From positions 1 through 6,465 of the forward strand of contig VAZQ01000285.1 of assembly GCA_005883115.1 (NCBI GenBank): 6,465 bases of DNA, given 5' to 3'. A model generated the notes under the pieces. It was not told where the DNA came from and did not search any database. It saw only the letters and a program-made list of their open reading frames with translations. This document shows positions 1-6,465 of this stretch, one piece after another (positions within the stretch are counted from its first letter, which is position 1; every line of letters begins with the position of its first letter). Source of the DNA: Alphaproteobacteria bacterium. GTDB taxonomy: Bacteria; Pseudomonadota; Alphaproteobacteria; Rhizobiales; Xanthobacteraceae. The position numbers and the translations under genes were made by a program.

Positions 1-279
1 CTCGCGCAGAGTCTTGATATAGCGCGCGGCGTCGGCGATGGCGGCCGGATCCGGAGTATCGCCGTCAATTGATTTGATCCGCCCGCGCGGGTCGAGCGCA
101 ACTGACAACGACACCGGGACGGGCGCGTAAATCGACTCGCCCGCCTCGACCGGCACGGGATGGAGCTTGTTGGCCTCGATCTCGATGCGTCCGCCCGGCA
201 ATTCACGCTTGATCGACATGGACTCGAAGCCGCGCTTCGCAAGCTCCGTCTTCAACGCCTGTTGGTCGATGCGGGACAT
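1..279 (-). CDS. hypothetical protein, C-terminal end cut by window edge
   Basis: An open minus-strand frame starts at the ATG at 279-277 and runs 93 codons without a stop to the left edge, so the gene is partial. I do not recognise the family. The visible protein begins MSRIDQQALKTELAKRGF. It has an amphipathic helix-like start (about residues 4-18), then a stretch of alternating hydrophobic residues that looks like beta strands (RIEIEA near 31-36, YAPVPVSLSVAL near 51-62), then an Asp/Pro-rich turn and a helix (about 78-92). There is no signal peptide, membrane segment or cysteine in the visible part. It lies 55 bp downstream of the putative metallopeptidase gene, in the same direction and with no obvious terminator between them, so co-transcription is likely. 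The ribosome-binding site is weak (an AGAG about 6 nt upstream). A partner, substrate or inhibitor of the peptidase is possible, but only the gene order suggests it. Confidence 0.72.
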   Translation of the reverse strand, partial: MSRIDQQALKTELAKRGFESMSIKRELPGGRIEIEANKLHPVPVEAGESIYAPVPVSLSVALDPRGRIKSIDGDTPDPAAIADAARYIKTLRE

Positions 280-334
280 TGGTCTCTGCCACGGAATTGC
301 GCGCGCGCATCATACAGGCGCCATGCGCACGCTC

Positions 335-1864
335 TCAACAGCACGCATGTCCGCAGTCGATGCGCACCCGGCGCAGCACCATCTGCCCTCCTTCGCGGCG
401 TAATTCGTGGGTGTGCGTTTCGTGGGTCGAGGCCGCCGAGGAGCGCATGATTTCCGCACCCGGTTTGCCGGGTTTGGCGACTTTGAGCCGCCCACGCCGC
501 AGCAAATCCTCGAAGAAGGACTTCGCGGCCTGATCTTCCCCTGGCGATGGCGCCGCGCCCACGGCAAGCGCCGCACCGGCGACCTCGAGGCGCTTAGGCT
601 CGGCAGCGGCATAAACCACAATGGAGGGAATGCCGAGCCCATATTCGGCGACCGACAGATGAAGCATCGGCAACGTCTTTGGCTCGGTGGGGGTTGCGGC
701 AACGGCCTCCGTGCGCCTTGGCACTCGCGCGCGGGTCGCGGCCAGCGCCATCGCCGGCGGCAGCACACCGTGGCGGACGAAGCCGCTTCGCAGCGCCACC
801 TCATAGCCTTGCGCCGAGAATTGACTTGCAGCAACCCCGAGCATCGTCGCGGCAACCTGACTGAAGAAGGTCGGAACGACAGACGCGGCTCGGATACCTT
901 GGATCAGAATCGCAGCGATGTCCTGACTGACTTGCAGCAGTGCGGCTTCGTCCTTCGCGTCGGTCGTGGCGAGCATGCCGGCCAATCCTTCGAAGAACGC
1001 GCCGGTGAAAACGCGCGAGAAGGAGTGCGGCTCCGAGCTCAGTGAGGTACCCGGCGCCATGGTCGGAAGGGTGTCGGGATCCCGGTAGAACAACGTATTC
1101 ACCGCGTTGCGCAGACAGTCGGGCTCCACTGCGGAAGGAACGGATTGACGGATGGCCCAGCCGAGCTGTTCCGCCAATCGCGAGAGCCGGGACGAGCGGC
1201 CCAGCACGCCGCCGGTTTCCGCCAGCACCCCCTCGCGCACGCTCGGCAGCTGAAGCGCCGATAACAGCGCGCTCATGTCGCCGAACGATTCGTGGAAGGC
1301 GGCGACCTCGATGCTCGCCGCATCGAACAATTGCGGCTTGAATGAATCGAGAATCGCGTGCCCGAGCTCATGACACACGATGTCGGGGCTCTCACCCGAA
1401 AAGACGGTTCGTCCCGCAGCCGTAGCATGGAAAAACTTCAAGCCCTCGCGGTCATAGAAGGCGTTGAGGTCGGTGCCGAAATCGAGGTCCACCGGCAGGA
1501 TCGAGCCCACCTCCCACGATATCCCCGGCAGCAATGCCCCCCAGAAATCCGCGCCGCGACGCAATGCTTCGGCGGCAGTCCAGTAGCGAAACTCTGCAGT
1601 TCCAGGCGGATGAGGCTTGGCGTCCGGAGCAGAGGCCGGGTGCGCAATTCGGATCGGAAACGGCGCATCCCTCAGAATGGGGACCGGCCGCTGGATGACT
1701 TGGCCTCCGCTCGGTTGAGCACCGGCGCTGGGATCGTCCTCCCAAGCGTTGATCACGCCCTTCGGCTGCGCCCTGCGTTCCGTGGGTGTCGCGCGCGCCC
1801 GGACTTTGCGCTTACTACGCGCAGCCGACGCCTTCGACGCGCGCTTGGATCGCTTCGTCGCCAT
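335..1864 (-). CDS. putative thermolysin-like (gluzincin) zinc metallopeptidase with basic N-terminal tail
   Basis: This encodes a 509-residue protein. The ATG at 1864 is preferred over the in-frame ATG at 1885 because a GGAGA at 1875-1871 sits 6 nt upstream of it. Seen in sequence: residues 2-36 are about 40% Lys/Arg; NAF at 134-136; DIVCHELGHAILD with HELGH at 165-169; and AFHESFGD, with a Glu at 192 and Asp at 196. In thermolysin the order is NAF, then DVVAHELTH, then NExxSD, with the third zinc ligand Glu 20 residues after the second His and an Asp four residues later. Here the Glu is 23 residues on and the Asp is again four later. His280 (EPHSFS) could match thermolysin His231, which is an inference. 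The predicted activity is peptide-bond hydrolysis with Zn bound by H165, H169 and E192, and E166 as catalytic base. Unlike secreted thermolysins it shows no signal peptide or recognisable propeptide. The last 25 residues are rich in His and Cys (HETHTHE; CGHACC). The substrate is unknown. Confidence 0.82.
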   Translation of the reverse strand: MATKRSKRASKASAARSKRKVRARATPTERRAQPKGVINAWEDDPSAGAQPSGGQVIQRPVPILRDAPFPIRIAHPASAPDAKPHPPGTAEFRYWTAAEALRRGADFWGALLPGISWEVGSILPVDLDFGTDLNAFYDREGLKFFHATAAGRTVFSGESPDIVCHELGHAILDSFKPQLFDAASIEVAAFHESFGDMSALLSALQLPSVREGVLAETGGVLGRSSRLSRLAEQLGWAIRQSVPSAVEPDCLRNAVNTLFYRDPDTLPTMAPGTSLSSEPHSFSRVFTGAFFEGLAGMLATTDAKDEAALLQVSQDIAAILIQGIRAASVVPTFFSQVAATMLGVAASQFSAQGYEVALRSGFVRHGVLPPAMALAATRARVPRRTEAVAATPTEPKTLPMLHLSVAEYGLGIPSIVVYAAAEPKRLEVAGAALAVGAAPSPGEDQAAKSFFEDLLRRGRLKVAKPGKPGAEIMRSSAASTHETHTHELRREGGQMVLRRVRIDCGHACC

Positions 1865-1870
1865 TTGATT

Positions 1871-1875
1871 TCTCC
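1871..1875 (-). promoter_or_regulatory. ribosome-binding site of the metallopeptidase gene
   Basis: On the minus strand GGAGA lies 6 nt before the ATG at 1864 and within the codons that would follow the alternative ATG at 1885. It therefore decides the start in favour of 1864 (MATKRSKR), giving 509 residues rather than 516. Confidence 0.65.
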
Positions 1876-1901
1876 GTTGCTGCATCGCCGACCTGCTATC
1901 A

Positions 1902-1920
1902 CGGCGAGGGCAACTCGCCG
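1902..1920. repeat. perfect 7-bp hairpin in the leader of the metallopeptidase gene
   Basis: CGGCGAG (1902-1908) and CTCGCCG (1914-1920) are perfect inverted arms around a 5-nt loop. The hairpin lies 38 nt upstream of the peptidase start at 1864. No T-run follows on either strand, so it is not a standard intrinsic terminator. It could be a leader structure, the end of the transporter transcript, or chance in GC-rich DNA. This is the 162-bp gap between the transporter and peptidase genes. Confidence 0.4.
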
Positions 1921-1933
1921 CTGCGGCTTCGCC

Positions 1934-1939
1934 ATTATG
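1934..1939 (-). promoter_or_regulatory. possible -10 element for the metallopeptidase gene
   Basis: The minus strand reads CATAAT here, five of six matches to TATAAT, in an otherwise GC-rich gap. No good -35 hexamer lies 16-18 bp upstream (GTCGAT at the 17-bp position). If real, transcription would begin near 1927 and the leader would contain the 1902-1920 hairpin. This is weak evidence. Confidence 0.22.
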
Positions 1940-1960
1940 GTCGATTGCGAGGCGATATCG

Positions 1961-1978
1961 ACGTGAGGTGGATCACGT
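1961..1978. promoter_or_regulatory. operator-like dyad ACGTGA-N6-TCACGT
   Basis: ACGTGA (1961-1966) and TCACGT (1973-1978) are perfect 6-bp inverted arms around GGTGGA. The dyad lies in the gap between the transporter stop (2027) and the peptidase start (1864), just upstream of the possible -10 at 1939-1934. That is a normal place for a dimeric regulator to bind. There is no T-tract, which argues against a terminator. No regulator gene is visible in the window, so the function is only inferred. Confidence 0.3.
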
Positions 1979-2026
1979 TGGCTTGAAACATCGATCGACG
2001 GATGGCCGTGAGCAGGTTTGGCGCGT

Positions 2027-3269
2027 TTATAGTCTTTCGCCCTTCGTCTTTGCTCCGCCCTGCATGCCGTGCCGGCGCAGTTTGGCCGCGAACCACCAGG
2101 CCAAGGCAGGCAATGCGACCGCGGTTCCCGCAAACAACGGCACGGCAGTAAAGCGATCGAACACAACCGCGCCGGCGGTCACGCCGAGCGTCTGGCCGAG
2201 ATAGATCGCGGAGGAAAAGATCGCGACCGCGGTGCCGCGGGCCTGCGGCGTCATCTGCGTGGCATTCGTCTGCAAGGTGTTGTGCAGGGCGTAGAAGCCG
2301 AGCCCGATCGCGGTAACTGCAACCGTCGCAAGGGCGGCGCTGCCGCCGACGGCGAGCGTGAGGTATGCGAGGCCCAGAAGCACGCCGCCGAACTGCGCAA
2401 GCCCTGCTTGTCCGAACCGGTTGACCAGGAGCGAAACCGAGGCGGCGTAAAGGAGGCCGCCGAGACCGAACGTGCCCACGATGAGCCCGATTGCACCGAA
2501 CGTGAGCGAGAAGCGCAGATGCAGATCGGCGCCCACATAGGCGAAGGCGCCCCATCCGATGGCCGCCTCGATGAACACCGCGAGAATGACGAAGCGCGCC
2601 CATGGATTGGACAGGACGGCGGCGTAATCGGCGACGAATCCCGCCGCGCGTTTCCTCCGCGTGAGACGCAGCGCGGGTGCGCGGGTTCGTCATGAGCTCG
2701 AAGACGAGCCCCGCGGTTGCGAGCGCAAACATTGCCGCGAGGACGAAGAAAACATCGCGCCAGCCGAACAGGTCGCCGAGCACGCCGCCTGCCGCTTGGC
2801 CGAACAGCTGCCCGGAAATCTGCCCCGTGAGATAGCGACCGAGGATCGGTTGCCGCCGCGCATACGGCGTCACGTCCCCGACGTAAGCCATGGAGAGCGG
2901 AATGATCCAGCCGGCGGCGACGCCGGAGGCGAAGCGCGCAACGGCGAGCGCCGAGAGCGATTGCACCGTGCCGCACAACGCCACGAGGGTCGTGGCCAGC
3001 GCGCACATCGTCGCGACGGTGCGGTATTTGCCGAAGCGGTCGCCGAACGGACCGATGATGAGCTGGATCGCGCCGTGGCCGACCGCATAGGCCGCGACCA
3101 CGATGGAGGCGTCGCCCACGGTGGTGCCGAAATCGATGGCGATCTGCGGCAGCAGCGAGTCGGTCACCCGCACCATTGCCTGGCTCGCAAAGCCCGCGAC
3201 CGCCAGCAGCACGATGGAGCGCGTGGGAACTTTCTCTGGAGATGATAGGGCGGACACGAGGGACGTCAT
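2027..3269 (-). pseudogene. MFS transporter, frameshifted between its two halves
   Basis: Two minus-strand frames together encode one 12-TM major facilitator protein. The first frame, from the ATG at 3269, gives TM1-TM6. It includes the family's motif A as GPFGDRFGKYR at residues 73-83 (D77, R78, G80, R83), between TM2 and TM3. The second frame, ending at the TAA at 2029-2027, gives TM7-TM12, starting near NPWARFVILAVF and ending AKLRRHGMQGGAKTKGERL. The switch falls in the loop after TM6. Removing one C from CCC at 2640-2642 (codon 210) joins EETRGG to FVADYAAVLSNPW and restores a 413-residue protein, a normal MFS length. As it stands, the first frame runs on to 1935 in Arg-rich sequence with no helices. 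The second half has only a GTG (2578) without a ribosome-binding site. The family pumps small molecules across the inner membrane, here perhaps as a drug- or sugar-efflux-like proton antiporter; the substrate cannot be read. The break may be a real mutation or a sequencing error. Confidence 0.85.
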
Positions 3270-3273
3270 TCGT

Positions 3274-3433
3274 CGTCATTCCGCGGCGCGGGCAGCGCAG
3301 GCAAGTCTACGCGGCCGGCGCAAGCTTGGCTGCGTGTGCCAGCGAGCCCGCAATCCATAACCACCGGGCAACCCGGAAACGGCAGTGATGACGGATTCCG
3401 GCTCTCGCGCTTCGCGCTCGGCCGCAATGACGG
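3274..3433. repeat. REP-like palindromic repeat element between the MFS gene and valS
   Basis: The ends are exact inverted copies, CGTCATT (3274-3280) and AATGACG (3426-3432). Inside are two hairpin units. The right unit pairs ATT-CGGC (3395-3402) with GCCG-AAT (3421-3428), with one C-C mismatch, and has an inner CGCG/CGCG stem (3406-3416). The left unit pairs ATT (3278-3280) and CGGGC (3289-3293) with GCCCG (3346-3350) and AAT (3352-3354). GAGCCCGCAATCC (3345-3357) is nearly the inverse of GGATTCCGGCTC (3393-3404). This architecture matches dispersed intergenic palindromes I associate with Bradyrhizobium relatives (recall, not a search). It occupies most of the 233-bp divergent gap. Confidence 0.65.
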
Positions 3434-3445
3434 CACGGTAGAGCG

Positions 3446-3475
3446 TTGACAGGGTGCAGCGGCGCGGGCTTTTTA
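3446..3475 (+). promoter_or_regulatory. probable valS promoter
   Basis: A perfect -35 hexamer TTGACA lies at 3446-3451. An AT-rich hexamer TTTTTA follows at 3470-3475 after an 18-bp spacer. The -10 is poor against TATAAT, but weak -10 boxes with a strong TTGAC are usual in alphaproteobacterial housekeeping promoters. Transcription would begin near 3482, giving a leader of about 20 nt before the valS ATG at 3503. No T-box or other riboswitch fits in so short a leader. Confidence 0.5.
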
Positions 3476-3502
3476 CCGCGGCATTTGCGAAACGAAACAA
3501 CA

Positions 3503-6280
<2,778 letters not shown>

Positions 6281-6288
6281 GAAAAGAT

Positions 6289-6379
6289 CGTCATTGCGGG
6301 GCCTTGACCCGGCAATCCATCCAGCTTTGCAAGAAGTCTCATGCGAAGGAGATGGATGCGCGGGTCAAGCGCGCATGAC
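6289..6379. repeat. REP-like palindromic repeat pair downstream of valS
   Basis: Two hairpin units face each other. The left one pairs ATTGC (6293-6297) and GGG (6299-6301) with CCC (6308-6310) and GCAAT (6312-6316). The right one pairs ATGCGC (6356-6361) with GCGCAT (6371-6376). The units are also inverted copies of each other: GTCAT (6290-6294) with ATGAC (6375-6379), TTGACCCG (6304-6311) with CGGGTCAA (6361-6368), and ATCCATC (6315-6321) with GATGGAT (6351-6357). The element starts 9 bp after the valS stop and could act as its transcript end or an mRNA 3' stabiliser. There is no T-tract, so a classic intrinsic terminator is unlikely. Its terminal CGTCATTGCGG also occurs, inverted, at 3422-3432. 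Confidence 0.68.
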
Positions 6380-6400
6380 CCGTTGAAAGAACGCCGCAAC

Positions 6401-6405
6401 GGGAG
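6401..6405 (+). promoter_or_regulatory. ribosome-binding site of the right-edge gene
   Basis: GGGAG ends 4 nt before the ATG at 6410. The spacing is slightly short but workable, and it is the main reason for calling that ATG a start. Confidence 0.45.
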
Positions 6406-6409
6406 CGCC

Positions 6410-6465
6410 ATGCGGGACGTCTGGATTGCCGGCAGCCTGCTGTGGCTCGCCGGGGTGAGCCTGCG
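6410..6465 (+). CDS. N-terminus of a membrane protein, cut by window edge (possibly an MFS transporter)
   Basis: The ATG at 6410 follows a GGGAG and opens an 18-codon frame to the right edge: MRDVWIAGSLLWLAGVSL. From residue 5 on it is almost wholly hydrophobic, so it is either the first transmembrane helix or a signal anchor. From memory, the LLWLAGVSLR pattern resembles the first helix of CynX/NimT-type major facilitator transporters of alphaproteobacteria, but 18 residues cannot settle the family. It starts 129 bp after valS, on the same strand, with the palindromic repeat between. It could be read through from valS or have its own promoter; I see no clear -35/-10 pair in the gap. Confidence 0.5.
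   Translation, partial: MRDVWIAGSLLWLAGVSL

Noticed and set aside
407..1045. Plus-strand ORF of 212 codons opposite the peptidase gene
   Set aside because: Arg/Gly-rich translation with no recognisable motif, typical of the antisense of a high-GC gene; the minus strand carries the HELGH motif.
2632..2672. Programmed ribosomal frameshifting to make a full transporter
   Set aside because: I see no slippery heptamer followed by an obvious pseudoknot, and MFS transporters are not known to use it. A simple one-base insertion explains the data better.
2069..2695. Plus-strand 208-codon ORF opposite the second half of the transporter
   Set aside because: Highly charged (Arg/Glu/Gly), low-complexity antisense product with no start signal; a shadow of the transmembrane-coding strand.
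2251..3279. Minus-strand 342-codon ORF from the ATG at 3279, overlapping the transporter
   Set aside because: Its translation is Arg/His-rich without membrane helices. The helices and motif A lie in the other two minus frames.
3274..3433. CRISPR array or insertion-sequence ends in the divergent gap
   Set aside because: There are no regularly spaced identical repeats and no transposase frame; the structure is a compact palindrome pair.
6289..6379. Classic Rho-independent terminator after valS
   Set aside because: The stems are GC-rich, but no run of T follows on either strand.

Overview
The window is high-GC DNA with dense long antisense ORFs. The valyl-tRNA synthetase, from memory, reads like that of an alphaproteobacterium of the order Hyphomicrobiales (Rhizobiales). 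The intergenic repeats ending in CGTCATT also resemble the dispersed palindromes I associate with Bradyrhizobium-type genomes. Both lineage arguments rest on recall, not on a search.

Layout from left to right: (1) The 3' part of a small unrecognised gene on the minus strand runs off the left edge (1-279). (2) Upstream of it, also on the minus strand, is a putative thermolysin-like zinc metallopeptidase (335-1864). It has a strongly basic N-terminal tail and no secretion signal. (3) A 162-bp gap holds two hairpin or dyad sequences and a possible promoter. (4) A minus-strand 12-TM major facilitator transporter (2027-3269) is split by a one-base frameshift, most simply an extra C in the CCC at 2640-2642, in the loop between its two six-helix halves. 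(5) A divergent 233-bp gap is mostly a palindromic repeat (3274-3433), followed by a likely promoter for the next gene. (6) valS on the plus strand (3503-6280) is complete and looks fully functional. (7) A second repeat of the same kind (6289-6379) follows. (8) At the right edge is the start of another membrane-protein gene (from 6410).

valS is housekeeping. The minus-strand side looks like accessory cargo. The peptidase and the small gene lie 55 bp apart in the same direction and are probably co-transcribed; whether they work together is unknown. The transporter gene is probably inactive or carries a sequence error. I found no CRISPR array, tRNA, rRNA, phage or transposase gene. The most interesting points are the signal-less thermolysin-like protein with its basic tail and linked small gene, the repeat pair that brackets valS in inverted orientation, and the transporter start codon lying inside a copy of the repeat's terminal motif.
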